From: JANQOH01 sp965201155
Lineage (GTDB): Bacteria; Pseudomonadota; Alphaproteobacteria; UBA7887
Assembly: GCA_965201155.1 (NCBI GenBank)
Contig: OZ241752.1
Span: forward strand, 310,001 to 374,000
DNA: 64,000 nt
Direction: 5' to 3'
Every line of letters begins with the position of its first letter. The first letter of the stretch is position 1. The notes beneath the pieces are model-generated. The model saw only the letters and a list, made by a program, of their open reading frames with translations, ran no database searches and was not told where the DNA came from. This document shows positions 17,905 to 27,318 of this stretch, piece after piece. The position numbers were made by a program, and so were the translations under genes.

Positions 17905-19233
17905 ATGGCAGTTGCGAAATACAAGACGACGCCCAAGGGAAACGCGGGCTCGGTTACACTTACCGACAATCGCACCGGCGAACAGTTTGAGTTCGCCGTG
18001 CTCTCCGGCAGCGTCGGCCCCAGCGTCATCGATGTGCGACGCCTCTATGCCGATACCGGCATGTTCACCTACGACCCCGGCTTCACCTCCACCGGAAGCG
18101 CCGAGTCGGCAATCACCTATATCGACGGCGAAGCAGGCATATTGCTGCACCGAGGTTATTCAATCGAACAACTCGCTGAAAATAGCGACTTCATGGAAGT
18201 ATCATACTTGCTTCTTTATGGAGACTTGCCGGACGAAAAACAAAAAAAAGAGTTTTCCTATAATGTCACTTATCACACGATGGTTCATGAACAACTGACA
18301 CATTTTTACCGCGGATTTCGCCGCGATGCGCACCCCATGGCAGTCCTCATCGGCGTTGTGGGTGCAATGAGCGCATTTTATCACGATTCCCTGGACATCA
18401 ACGACGCCCGTGAGCGTGAAATCGCATCGCACAGACTGATAGCCAAGATGCCCACTATTGCGGCAATGGCGTACAAATACTCAATCGGCCAGCCTTTTAT
18501 TTATCCCCGTAATGATTTGTCATATTCCGAAAACTTCTTGCACATGCTGTTTGCAGTGCCGTCAGAGGACCACACCGTCAACCCCGTCCTGGCGCGCGCC
18601 ATCGACCGCATCCTGATCCTCCACGCCGACCACGAACAAAACGCCTCTACCTCGACAGTCCGCCTCGCCGGCTCCTCGGGCGCCAATCCGTTCGCATGCA
18701 TCGCCGCTGGCATAGCGTCGCTCTGGGGACCCGCCCACGGCGGAGCCAACGAGGCCGTGCTCCGAATGCTCGCGGAAATCGGCTCCGTAGACCGCATCAA
18801 TGCCTTTATCGCCCGTGCCAAGGACAAGGACGACCCCTTCCGCCTCATGGGATTCGGCCACAGGGTCTACAAGAATTACGACCCGCGAGCCGCGGTCATG
18901 CGCCAATCCGCTCATGAAGTCCTCGCCGAATTGGGAGTCGAAAACGAACCCCTGCTCAAACTGGCGATGGAACTGGAAAAAATCGCCCTCGAAGACCCCT
19001 ATTTCGTTGACAGGAAACTATTCCCCAACGTCGATTTTTATTCGGGTATCATTTTGCGCGCCATGGGAATCCCGATCGAACTGTTTACCGTTATTTTCGC
19101 GGTTGCGCGCACCGTCGGTTGGGTCGCCCAATGGAACGAAATGATTGAGGACCCCAGCCAGAAAATTGGCCGCCCCCGCCAGCTTTACGTGGGCAACACC
19201 CAGCGAGACTTCACCACCATTGACGAACGCTGA
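17905..19233 (+). CDS. gltA: Citrate synthase
   Basis: Condenses oxaloacetate and acetyl-CoA in the TCA cycle. 442 residues of the hexameric bacterial type II family: GILLHRGYSIEQL, HADHEQNASTSTVRLAGSSG (active-site His), WGPAHGGANEAVL (second His), FGHRVYKNYDPRA and NVDFYSGIILRAMGIP (active-site Asp). ATG 17905 is chosen because MAVAKYK is a plausible family N-terminus. Codons 95-220 (about 18190-18560) are clearly richer in A and T than the rest of the gene and its neighbours. Confidence 0.95.
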   Translation: MAVAKYKTTPKGNAGSVTLTDNRTGEQFEFAVLSGSVGPSVIDVRRLYADTGMFTYDPGFTSTGSAESAITYIDGEAGILLHRGYSIEQLAENSDFMEVSYLLLYGDLPDEKQKKEFSYNVTYHTMVHEQLTHFYRGFRRDAHPMAVLIGVVGAMSAFYHDSLDINDAREREIASHRLIAKMPTIAAMAYKYSIGQPFIYPRNDLSYSENFLHMLFAVPSEDHTVNPVLARAIDRILILHADHEQNASTSTVRLAGSSGANPFACIAAGIASLWGPAHGGANEAVLRMLAEIGSVDRINAFIARAKDKDDPFRLMGFGHRVYKNYDPRAAVMRQSAHEVLAELGVENEPLLKLAMELEKIALEDPYFVDRKLFPNVDFYSGIILRAMGIPIELFTVIFAVARTVGWVAQWNEMIEDPSQKIGRPRQLYVGNTQRDFTTIDER

Positions 19234-19290
19234 GCACCCCCGCCCCGACGCGGCGCGGCAACGCCCCCGGTAGCGGATCGGATTTCGCAT

Positions 19291-21339
19291 ATGGCCCTTC
19301 GAATGGGCGTCAATGTCGGCGAGACATTCACCGACTTCCTGCTGCTCGACGATAAGGCAGGCACCGCCCACACCCTCAAGACACCGGCAACCCCGCACGA
19401 CCACCTCGCAGGCATTCTCGCGGGTATACGGAAATTGGTGGATGATAACGGCATCGAATCATCGTCAATTCAACATTTTATCCATGCTATCTCACCTATT
19501 GTTTCAGATTTAATTGCCCGCCCGAACGTCCGCGTCGGATTGATCGTCAGCCGCGGGTTCGAACATGTGCTGCACATGGCTCGCGCCCGCGCAATCCCGC
19601 CCGGACTGAGCCGCAAGCCCGCTCGGCAACCGGAGCCGCTCGCCGACTCTACCGTCATCCGCGGCGTGCCTGAGCGCATGGACACACGCGGCAATATCGT
19701 GACACCGCTCGACGAGACGGCTGCCAACGAAGCAATCGCCGAACTCGTCGCCGCCGGCGTCGACTCCCTCGCCGTCGCTCTGCTGCACGCCTGCGCCAAT
19801 CCGCTTCACGAACGGCGCATCGGCGCCCTCGCCGCCGAACGCGCACCGGAACTCCACATTTCCTTGTCGTCTGACGCCTTGCCCCATTGCGGCGAATATG
19901 AACGCACCGCCGCCACTGTCATGAACGCGCGTGCCCATGCCGGCCTGCGCGATTATTTCAACCGTCTCGAGTCGGGCCTCGGCGCCGCGTCCCTGCGCCC
20001 GCGCATTACCGTCGGCCGCGCCGATGGCGGCAGCGCCGCCGCAGACCATACCGTCGACCAGCCGATTTATGCACTTCACGCCGACACCGCCGCCGGCGCC
20101 CTTGGCGCCGCTGCCGCCGCCGCTCGCGCCGATATCGCCGACGCATTGGCGCTCGATATCGGCAGCAAACACACCACCGTGACCCTGATCCACGACGGGA
20201 ACCCCCTCATCGCTCCCGGACTGCGGCTGGGAAACCACGACACCGACGCGCCGGCGGTCGCGGTCCGCCGCGCTCGTCTGGCCGGCAGCGCAATCGCCCG
20301 CGTCACCCGGACCGGCGCACTTCGCGTCGGCCCCGAGAACGCCGGCGCCATACCGGGGCCCGCCTGCCTCGGCGGGAGCGGAGGCGCACCCACCGTCACC
20401 GACGCCCACGCAGTGCTCGGCCGTCTGCCCGCAACCCTGTGCGGCTCATCTGTTGATGTCGCTGCCGCCGAAGCAGCCGTCAACTCCGTCGCCCGCCCGC
20501 TCGGGATTGATGCGTTTCGCGCAGCCCAGGCCATTCTCGACTTCACCGACGAAACCCTGTTGGGCGCGCTGCGCCGGTTTGCCGCCGAAAACGGGCGCGA
20601 CCCCGAAACTCTGGCACTGGTGGCCCATGGCGGCGCCGGCCCCCTCCACGCCAATGCACTTGCCGCACTGGCCGGCTGCTTCCCGGTCGTCGTGCCGCCC
20701 GCGCCCGGCGTGCTGTCAGCGTTCGGACTGCTTTGCACGGGCGCGAAGAATACCTTTGCAAAACCCCTGTTTCGCCGTCTCGACGACCTATCCGCGGCAC
20801 AATTGACTGATATCATCGATCAACTCGCCTACCGTGCGCGCAATTGGCTGAATACCGAAGGCGTGGGCGAATCCGCGCACACCCTCGCCTGTGAAGTGGA
20901 CCTCGCCTGGCGCGGTTTCACCGACACATTATCCTTCCCGGTCGCACCCGCCGATTTCGCCGATGGCGGCGGCTTCGCGGAGCTTGAAAAACGCTTCCGC
21001 GCCGCCCATGAACGCCGTTATGGCTGCACCCTCGACCGACCGATAGAGGTCGCCTCCGTACGGATGACCGCCACCGGCCCCGCCTCTTCCCCGTCCATTA
21101 CTGCGCCAACGGCCGTCGGCGGTTCACCCGCGGCAGCCATCGTCGAACGGCGGCAAGTCTATTTCAACGACGGCTGGACCGCCGCCAATATCTACGACCG
21201 CGCACGACTCGCCGCCGGCCAGCGCGTGGACGGACCGGCAATAATCATGCAACATGACGCCACAACGGTGATCCTGCCGGGTCATGTCGGCGATATCGAC
21301 AAGTTCCTGAATATTCTCATTTCGCCGCAGGCGTCATGA
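19291..21339 (+). CDS. HyuA-family (hydantoinase/oxoprolinase subunit A) protein with degraded ATP-site motifs
   Basis: 682 residues that align end to end with the ATP-dependent HyuA/ApcA/oxoprolinase-A family: N-terminal MGVNVGETFTD, a central EYERTAATVMNA, RVGPENAGAIPGPACLG and PTVTDAHAVLGRL, then AHGGAGPLHA and the C-terminal VDGPAIIMQHDATTVILPG. The nucleotide-site motifs are altered. VGGTFTD has Glu at residue 11, the HGTT box reads HAIS (65-68), the SGPAGG loop reads ADTAAG (264-269), D-GGTS reads DIGSKH (289-294), and the GAGGGSIA loop is lost (325-336). The frame is intact with native base composition, so a non-catalytic or altered role is inferred rather than gene decay. Its stop overlaps the HyuB-like start (ATGA). 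Confidence 0.82.
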   Translation: MALRMGVNVGETFTDFLLLDDKAGTAHTLKTPATPHDHLAGILAGIRKLVDDNGIESSSIQHFIHAISPIVSDLIARPNVRVGLIVSRGFEHVLHMARARAIPPGLSRKPARQPEPLADSTVIRGVPERMDTRGNIVTPLDETAANEAIAELVAAGVDSLAVALLHACANPLHERRIGALAAERAPELHISLSSDALPHCGEYERTAATVMNARAHAGLRDYFNRLESGLGAASLRPRITVGRADGGSAAADHTVDQPIYALHADTAAGALGAAAAAARADIADALALDIGSKHTTVTLIHDGNPLIAPGLRLGNHDTDAPAVAVRRARLAGSAIARVTRTGALRVGPENAGAIPGPACLGGSGGAPTVTDAHAVLGRLPATLCGSSVDVAAAEAAVNSVARPLGIDAFRAAQAILDFTDETLLGALRRFAAENGRDPETLALVAHGGAGPLHANALAALAGCFPVVVPPAPGVLSAFGLLCTGAKNTFAKPLFRRLDDLSAAQLTDIIDQLAYRARNWLNTEGVGESAHTLACEVDLAWRGFTDTLSFPVAPADFADGGGFAELEKRFRAAHERRYGCTLDRPIEVASVRMTATGPASSPSITAPTAVGGSPAAAIVERRQVYFNDGWTAANIYDRARLAAGQRVDGPAIIMQHDATTVILPGHVGDIDKFLNILISPQAS

Positions 21340-23366
21340 CTGAATCGCCCCCATCGAATCCGCCATCGCTCGACGACCTGCTGAGACGCAGCCGAACGCA
21401 GTTCGATGCAATAGTTTCCAGCCAGTTCAATGCGGACGCTCTGTCGGTGCCCCTCGCGCTCGAGCCGCCGGCGGAACCCGACGAAACGCCCCCTGTGGCC
21501 GATGCTCCCCGCATTGCCGAGAGCACGCCGCCCTCTGGCCAGGTCCCTAAGGCCGAAACGCCAATCTCTCCGGCGCCCGAACGCGCCCTCGATACGGTAA
21601 CAGTTGATCTCATTGCCGGCGCGCTGAACAACACCGTAGAGGAAATGCAGGCAGTGCGCCGGCGCGCAGCCCTTGCGTCGGGCCGCCCTGCCGCCCGCGG
21701 CGCCTTGCCTGCCATCACCGATGCTGAAGGCCGGATGATCGCCGGCGGACGCGCCGGCTTTTCCGTCGCCCCCTTGCTTCACGGCGGCGCCCGTGAACTC
21801 CGCCCCGGCGAGGCCATCCTGTGCAGCGACCCTTGGGGCGCTGAACCCGCCGGCCCCGTAAGCGAATGGTTCGTCATTGTCCCCGCCTTCCATGACGGCG
21901 CGCTTGCCGGCTTTTGCATCCTTGCCGCCGAAATGGAAGACGCCGGTGGCTGGACCGCGGGTGGCATGACCGCCGCTGCTCCGTCGAGTTTTGCCGAAGG
22001 CATACGCATACCGGCCATGAAAATCCCGACCGACGGAACACAGGAAGTCGCTAGCCTCGATATTCTGCTGGCCAACACACGCGAGCCTGACGCGAATTAC
22101 GCCGGACTCCGGGCGCTTCTCCTCGGCGGCGCAGCCGGCGCCCGGCGCGTGGCCGGCCTCTGCGGACGCTTCGGCCGCAACCGCTACACCGCCGCGTGCC
22201 ACGCATTGTTCGCGCGTGCGGATACCGCGCTGCGCGCCGCCATTGCGCGCTACCTCCCCCGCGAACCCCAATCGTTCGAAGACTTCATCGACGATGACGG
22301 CTGCGGCAACGGCCCCCTCAAGCTCAAACTGTCCGTCTGGCGCGAGGGCGAAGACGCATGGTTCGACTGGACCGGCACCGCGCCGCAATCACCGGGTTCC
22401 GTCAATCTTCGGCTGCATGACGACGCATTCCGATTGTATGCCGCCGCGCACCTGGCAGCCCTGTGGCAATGGGAACTCCCGCTCAATGACGGCCTGCGTC
22501 GGCGAATTCACGTGACCCTGCCGCACGGTTCCCTTTTGCAGCCCGCCTTTCCCGCAGCGCTGGGGTGCGGAGCGCCCGTGCTGGCGCGAATGTTCGACAC
22601 GCTCGCCGGCGCCCTCGCTAAATGCGCGCCCGAACAAGCGGCGGCGGTCGGCCACGGCGCACTTCCATATTTCCGCTTCGCCAGCACAGACGCTGGCGGA
22701 CTCCCGTTCCGGCTGACGGACTTTGTGCCCGGGGGCCTGCCCGCCGGACCGCACGCGGACGGTGCCGACGGCCATTCCCTCTGGCCAGGGGGTGAAAACA
22801 CCCCTGTCGAAAAAGCGGAGACTCGCGCGCCCATACGCATCGAAGCCTGCCGCCTGCTGCCTGACAGCGGCGGTGCCGGCTTGCATCGCGGCGGCAATGG
22901 GGTGGAAAAAATCTGGCGCGTGCTTGCGGCCGGCTCCGTATCCCTTCACGATGACAGAAGCCTCAATCCCCCTTGGGGCGTGCGCGGCGGCGCGCCGGGT
23001 GCCCGCTCGGAAAAATGGCTCGTACGCGAGAATGGCGACCGTGAACCTTTGCCCGCCAATTCGGACAATATCCGCACGCGCGCCGGCGACAGCATCGTCT
23101 TTCGCACTGCCGGCGGCGGCGGTTGGGGAAATCCCCTTGACCGTGACGCGGCGCGTGTCGCACGTGACGTTGCACACGGGCTGGTCAGCGCCGACGCCGC
23201 CCGGGAACACTATGGCGTCGTGCTCGCCGCCGGCGGTGAAGCACATGATGCATACGCCACCGAAGACTTGCGGATTCGCATGAAGCATGAACAGCGGCCG
23301 CCGCCCCTGTTCCGCTTCGGCAGCAACGGCAATGCCGCGGTCGATGAGCCGCCCGGCAACCGGTAA
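21336..23366 (+). CDS. HyuB-family (hydantoinase/oxoprolinase subunit B) protein with altered catalytic motifs
   Basis: 676 residues. The first 85 are a Pro/Ala/Glu-rich extension not usual for the family. From about residue 88 (TVTVDLIAGALNNTVEEMQAV) it follows Hydantoinase_B, ending with the typical GGGGWGNPLDRDAARVARDVAHGLVSADAAREHYGVVL-type tail. The expected NDP-GGTHLPD segment reads SDPWGAEPAGPVSE (164-177), and the HHxDVGG metal-site motif reads EMEDAGG (199-205), so the usual His ligands are absent. Translationally coupled to the HyuA-like gene, whose motifs are degraded too. The pair probably still forms a complex; its activity is unknown. Confidence 0.8.
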   Translation: MTESPPSNPPSLDDLLRRSRTQFDAIVSSQFNADALSVPLALEPPAEPDETPPVADAPRIAESTPPSGQVPKAETPISPAPERALDTVTVDLIAGALNNTVEEMQAVRRRAALASGRPAARGALPAITDAEGRMIAGGRAGFSVAPLLHGGARELRPGEAILCSDPWGAEPAGPVSEWFVIVPAFHDGALAGFCILAAEMEDAGGWTAGGMTAAAPSSFAEGIRIPAMKIPTDGTQEVASLDILLANTREPDANYAGLRALLLGGAAGARRVAGLCGRFGRNRYTAACHALFARADTALRAAIARYLPREPQSFEDFIDDDGCGNGPLKLKLSVWREGEDAWFDWTGTAPQSPGSVNLRLHDDAFRLYAAAHLAALWQWELPLNDGLRRRIHVTLPHGSLLQPAFPAALGCGAPVLARMFDTLAGALAKCAPEQAAAVGHGALPYFRFASTDAGGLPFRLTDFVPGGLPAGPHADGADGHSLWPGGENTPVEKAETRAPIRIEACRLLPDSGGAGLHRGGNGVEKIWRVLAAGSVSLHDDRSLNPPWGVRGGAPGARSEKWLVRENGDREPLPANSDNIRTRAGDSIVFRTAGGGGWGNPLDRDAARVARDVAHGLVSADAAREHYGVVLAAGGEAHDAYATEDLRIRMKHEQRPPPLFRFGSNGNAAVDEPPGNR

Positions 23367-23429
23367 ACCAAACCGACCCTGCCGCCGGCGCGGCGCAGGG
23401 CGCAACGACAGGCAGCGAGAGACAGAGCC

Positions 23430-26165
23430 ATGCTGGAAATTGTGACAAGTTTGATCGTTACGGCGATCGTCATCATCGCGGTTGTCTATGTGCTGTCCAT
23501 ATGGGTGTACAAACGCGCCGCCGCGAACATGGCGTTCATTCGCACCGGGTTTCTCGGCACCCGGGTCTGCATTGGCCGCGGCGCCATCGTCCTGCCCGTC
23601 TTCCACGAAATCACCTGGGTGTCGCTCGAAACCATCAAGCTCATCGTCAGCCGCGCGCGCGACCAGGCCGTCCTGACCTCGGACAAGATTCGCATAGACG
23701 TCATCGCCGAACTCTATGCCCATGTCGGGCGCAGCGAAGACGACGTCCTCACCGCCAGCCGCAGCCTCGGCGACAAGACATTCGACTCCGACCGCGTACG
23801 CAACCTGCTCGAAGCCAAGGTCGTCAGCGTCCTGCGCAGCTATGCCGCCACCAAGACACTCAGCGAGCTGCACGAAAACCGCGTCGAATTCGCGCGCGCC
23901 ATCAAGGAAAGTGTGATCGAGAGCTTCCAGGCCAACGGCCTGACCCTTGAGGAAGTCACCATCGTGACCCTGGAACAGGCCGGCAAGGAATATTTCAAGA
24001 CCGACAACGTGTTCGACGCCGAAGGCCTGAAGATCATCACTGAAATCACCTCCGATGCGCGCCGCAAGGTCCACGAGACCGAAAAACGCACCACCGTCGC
24101 CATTCGCCAAAAGGATCTCGACACCCAGCTCGAACTCCTCGATATCGAAAAGGACGAAGCCTTTGCTCGCGCCGGCCAGGACAAGGCGGTGGCCAATGAG
24201 CAGGCGCTGCGGCTGGGCGAAAAACAGATCTACGTGCTCGACCAGCGCATGGCCGTCGAGGAAAAGGAAATCGAAAACGAAAAGCAGCTCGAACGCCTGC
24301 GCACCGACCGTCAGGTCGCGGTGATCCAGGAAGCGCAAAAGCGCGAGGCTGAGGAAATTCGCAAGGAGCGCGCCCTCGAACAGGAACGCCGCGACCGCGA
24401 AATCGCCATCATCGCCAAGGCGCGGCAGGAGGAACTCGCCGATATCGAGCGCAAGCTGGCGCTGGAGAAAGCCGAACGGGACCGCGAAATCGAACTCATC
24501 GCCAAGGCGCGCGAACACGAGCTCGCGGACATCGATCGCGAACTCGCGCGCCAGTCCGCCGAAAAGGAACGCGACATCGAACTGTCGGAGAAGGAGCGCG
24601 CCCGCCAGCAAGCCGACATCCAGCGCGCCACCGCCGTCACTGCCGAGGAAGAGGAAGCGCGCAACAAGCGCCATGCCTCATCGGAAACCGCCTCGCTCGC
24701 CATGCGCCGGCGCACGCTCGAAACGCGCCTTGCCATGCTCGAAATCGACCGCGACGAAGCCTTCGCCGCCGCCCGCCAGGAGCAGGAAGTTGCCAACGAA
24801 AAGGCCCGCGTCCTCTCCGAACAGCAAAAATACATCCTTGCCCAGCGCTGGGAGGTGCAGCAGGAAGAAATCAACCGCGAGGAAGAGCTGGAAAAGGCGC
24901 GCATAACCAGGGACGCCGCCGTCATCGAACAGGCCAAATTGCGCGAGGCCGCCGAAGTGCGCCGCACCCTCGCCCGCGAACAGGAGGAACGCGACCGCGA
25001 AATCGCCCTCGTCGCCAAGGACGAGGAACTGCGCCGCGCCGAAGTTCGCCAGGCCCGCACCGTTGAACTCGAGGAGCGCGACCGCGAAATCGCGATCATC
25101 GGCAAGGAACGCGAGCGCGAAATCGCCGATATCCAGCGCTTCCTTGCCCGCGAACAGGAAGAACGCGACCGCGAGATCACTCTCGCTGCCAAGACACGCG
25201 AACTCGAGGAAGCCGAAGCCGACCGCCTCGCCGCAACCGAGGATCGCCGCCGCGCCGAACACGCTGCCGACTCCGTGGCGTTCATCGCGGATGCCGAGCG
25301 CGCACGTAAAATCGAGCGTATTGCCGCCGAGAAACACGCCGAAACCCAACGCATCGAAGAGAAAATGAAAGCCGAAATCTCCCGCATGCACGTAGTGCAG
25401 CAGGCGGGAGCAAGGCAGGAAGCCTCCGAACATGAGGCAGAGGCCACACTCGCCCGCGCCCGTGCCACCAGCGAAGCGCAAAAGATCAACGCCGAAGGTG
25501 TCGAACGCGAAGTCGCCGCCCCCGGCCGCGCCGAAATGGCAATCGAGCAGTTGCGCGTCATCAATGTCCGCCAGCGCCTCGAAGCCGAAGCCGCCGGGCT
25601 CGAATCCAAGGCCGAGGCGCTCAAGAAATACAACGAGGCCGCGACTTTCCTCGAACTCGCCAAGATGCACATCGAAGCCGAACGCGATATTCACATCGAC
25701 CAGGCCAAAGCCATGGGCAGCGCCTTGTCCGGTGCGCAAATCCGCATGTATGGCGGCGGCAATGGCGACGGTACCGTCGATACCATACGCGGCCTCTTCA
25801 CCCAGGGCTTCGGCCTCGGCGAAGTGCTGGAGGGCGTCGCCCAGTCGCTGCCGGAAGGACTGCGCCAGCGCTTTGCCGCCAATGGCGTGCGGGGCCTCTT
25901 CGGCAGACCTTATGACAGCGGGTCGCTGATGCAGGTCTATGAACAGCTCAACGCGCTCGTCTCCGCGAGCATGAGCACCGACGAGGACCGCAGCATCCCC
26001 TTCTCCGACGCCCTCCAGCGCCTCGCCGACGCCGCCGGTGCCGACCAGGAGGCCGGGCGCGCCGTCGCGCTGCTCGACAAGATGAACGAGCAGGACGTTT
26101 TCTCCGAAGTTTCGTTCGACAAGGTGTGGGCGCTGTTGCAGGCCGCCGCCCGCTCTGCCGGCTGA
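23430..26165 (+). CDS. Flotillin-like SPFH protein with duplicated coiled coil
   Basis: 911 residues. A membrane anchor spans about residues 6-26. An SPFH/Band-7 domain follows, about 33-200 (RTGFLGTRVCIGRGAIVLPVFHEITWVSLE). Residues 205-760 are a very long, Arg/Glu-rich coiled coil, followed by a flotillin-type EA-rich segment and a C-terminal region with GGGNGDGTVDTIRGLFTQGFG. The coiled coil contains a duplication: residues about 228-345 match 428-545 at a constant offset of 200 (LDTQLELLDIEKDEAFA vs LETRLAMLEIDRDEAFA), each half holding three ERDREI-type repeats 29 residues apart. Most bacterial flotillins are 450-700 residues. Such proteins scaffold membrane microdomains; no partner NfeD gene is adjacent. 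Confidence 0.85.
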   Translation: MLEIVTSLIVTAIVIIAVVYVLSIWVYKRAAANMAFIRTGFLGTRVCIGRGAIVLPVFHEITWVSLETIKLIVSRARDQAVLTSDKIRIDVIAELYAHVGRSEDDVLTASRSLGDKTFDSDRVRNLLEAKVVSVLRSYAATKTLSELHENRVEFARAIKESVIESFQANGLTLEEVTIVTLEQAGKEYFKTDNVFDAEGLKIITEITSDARRKVHETEKRTTVAIRQKDLDTQLELLDIEKDEAFARAGQDKAVANEQALRLGEKQIYVLDQRMAVEEKEIENEKQLERLRTDRQVAVIQEAQKREAEEIRKERALEQERRDREIAIIAKARQEELADIERKLALEKAERDREIELIAKAREHELADIDRELARQSAEKERDIELSEKERARQQADIQRATAVTAEEEEARNKRHASSETASLAMRRRTLETRLAMLEIDRDEAFAAARQEQEVANEKARVLSEQQKYILAQRWEVQQEEINREEELEKARITRDAAVIEQAKLREAAEVRRTLAREQEERDREIALVAKDEELRRAEVRQARTVELEERDREIAIIGKEREREIADIQRFLAREQEERDREITLAAKTRELEEAEADRLAATEDRRRAEHAADSVAFIADAERARKIERIAAEKHAETQRIEEKMKAEISRMHVVQQAGARQEASEHEAEATLARARATSEAQKINAEGVEREVAAPGRAEMAIEQLRVINVRQRLEAEAAGLESKAEALKKYNEAATFLELAKMHIEAERDIHIDQAKAMGSALSGAQIRMYGGGNGDGTVDTIRGLFTQGFGLGEVLEGVAQSLPEGLRQRFAANGVRGLFGRPYDSGSLMQVYEQLNALVSASMSTDEDRSIPFSDALQRLADAAGADQEAGRAVALLDKMNEQDVFSEVSFDKVWALLQAAARSAG

Positions 26166-26189
26166 GCGCCGCCGCCCGCCACTGCCCCC

Positions 26190-27305
26190 ATGCCCGACTT
26201 CGACGTTGTTCTGCGCGGGGTCAACAAGACCTTCCCCGGCGATGTACGTGCCGTCATCGACTTCGATGCCGAAATCGAACGCGGCGCCTTCGTCGCCATG
26301 CTCGGACCGTCAGGATGCGGCAAGACAACCACCCTGCGCATGATCGGCGGCCTTGAGGAAGTCACCTCCGGCCGCATCTTCATCGCCGGGCAGGATGTCA
26401 CCGACCTGCCTCCCTCCCACCGCGACACATCCATGATGTTCCAGAGCTTTGCGCTCTTCCCCCACCGCACCGTATTCCAGAACGTCGAATTCAGCCTGAA
26501 AATGCAGGGCCGGAACTCCCGGGAACGCGCCAAACCCGTCTGGGACATGATCGACATGGTGGGCCTCACCCCGCTTGCCGACCGCCGCCCGCACGACCTC
26601 TCCGGCGGCCAGCAGCAGCGTGTGGCCCTGGCCCGGGCGCTCATCAGCCGCCCCACCGTCCTTTTGCTCGACGAGCCGCTCGGCGCGCTCGACTACAATC
26701 TGCGCCAGACCATGATCGTCGAGCTCAAGAAAATCCAGCGCGAGCTCGGCATCACCTTCATCATGGTTACTCACTCGCAGGAAGAAGCCATGTCGATGGC
26801 CGACATGGTGATCGTGATGAGCGACGCCGTCATTCAGCAGATCGGCACCTCGCGCGAAATCTATGAAACCCCTCGGACCCGCTTCGTCGCCGAATTCATC
26901 GGCAACAACAACCTCTTCCGCGGCAAGGTCGTCTCGCGCTCCGGGTCCATAATGTTTATCGAATACGGAGACCGGATCTACTACCTCAACGCCGCGTCCA
27001 ACGGGTCTGCACCACCCATCGGCGCCGAAGTGGATTTCTCCGTTCGCGCCGATGTCATGCACACCGGCGAACATCCCGAATTCGCCAACCGCGTCGTCGG
27101 ACGCTACGTCACCACCGAATTCAAGGGATCGCTGGAAACCGACGTGTTCGAAATCGCGCCGCATCATTTCGTTCATGTCGAACAGCACCGCAGCGCATCC
27201 GACCGGACCTATGACATGGGAGAGCGCGAGGTCATCTGCTGGCGCGCCGACGCCGGCACCCTCCTCGAAGACCAGGTCACCCCCGGCGAACCCGCGACGG
27301 CGTGA
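26190..27305 (+). CDS. PotA/FbpC-like ABC transporter ATP-binding protein (orphan)
   Basis: 371 residues. Walker A GPSGCGKTT near residue 39, Q-loop MMFQSFALFPHRTVF, signature LSGGQQQR, Walker B VLLLDEPLGALD, and H-loop MVTHSQEEA. A C-terminal TOBE-type regulatory domain runs from about residue 240. This architecture belongs to importers of polyamines, iron or other small solutes. No permease or solute-binding protein is nearby, so its membrane partners are elsewhere or it is an orphan. It lies 24 bp downstream of the flotillin-like gene and 13 bp before an SDR. Confidence 0.85.
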   Translation: MPDFDVVLRGVNKTFPGDVRAVIDFDAEIERGAFVAMLGPSGCGKTTTLRMIGGLEEVTSGRIFIAGQDVTDLPPSHRDTSMMFQSFALFPHRTVFQNVEFSLKMQGRNSRERAKPVWDMIDMVGLTPLADRRPHDLSGGQQQRVALARALISRPTVLLLDEPLGALDYNLRQTMIVELKKIQRELGITFIMVTHSQEEAMSMADMVIVMSDAVIQQIGTSREIYETPRTRFVAEFIGNNNLFRGKVVSRSGSIMFIEYGDRIYYLNAASNGSAPPIGAEVDFSVRADVMHTGEHPEFANRVVGRYVTTEFKGSLETDVFEIAPHHFVHVEQHRSASDRTYDMGEREVICWRADAGTLLEDQVTPGEPATA

Positions 27306-27318
27306 GGAAACGAAAAAT

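Noticed and set aside
22389..24674. A 761-codon open frame on the minus strand across hyuB and the flotillin gene
   Set aside because: It is antisense to two well-supported genes and its Asp/Gly/Val-rich composition is what the reverse strand of GC-rich coding DNA gives. Similar long antisense frames occur over ubiD (44468-46744), msbA (48286-50139) and secA (29063-31036).
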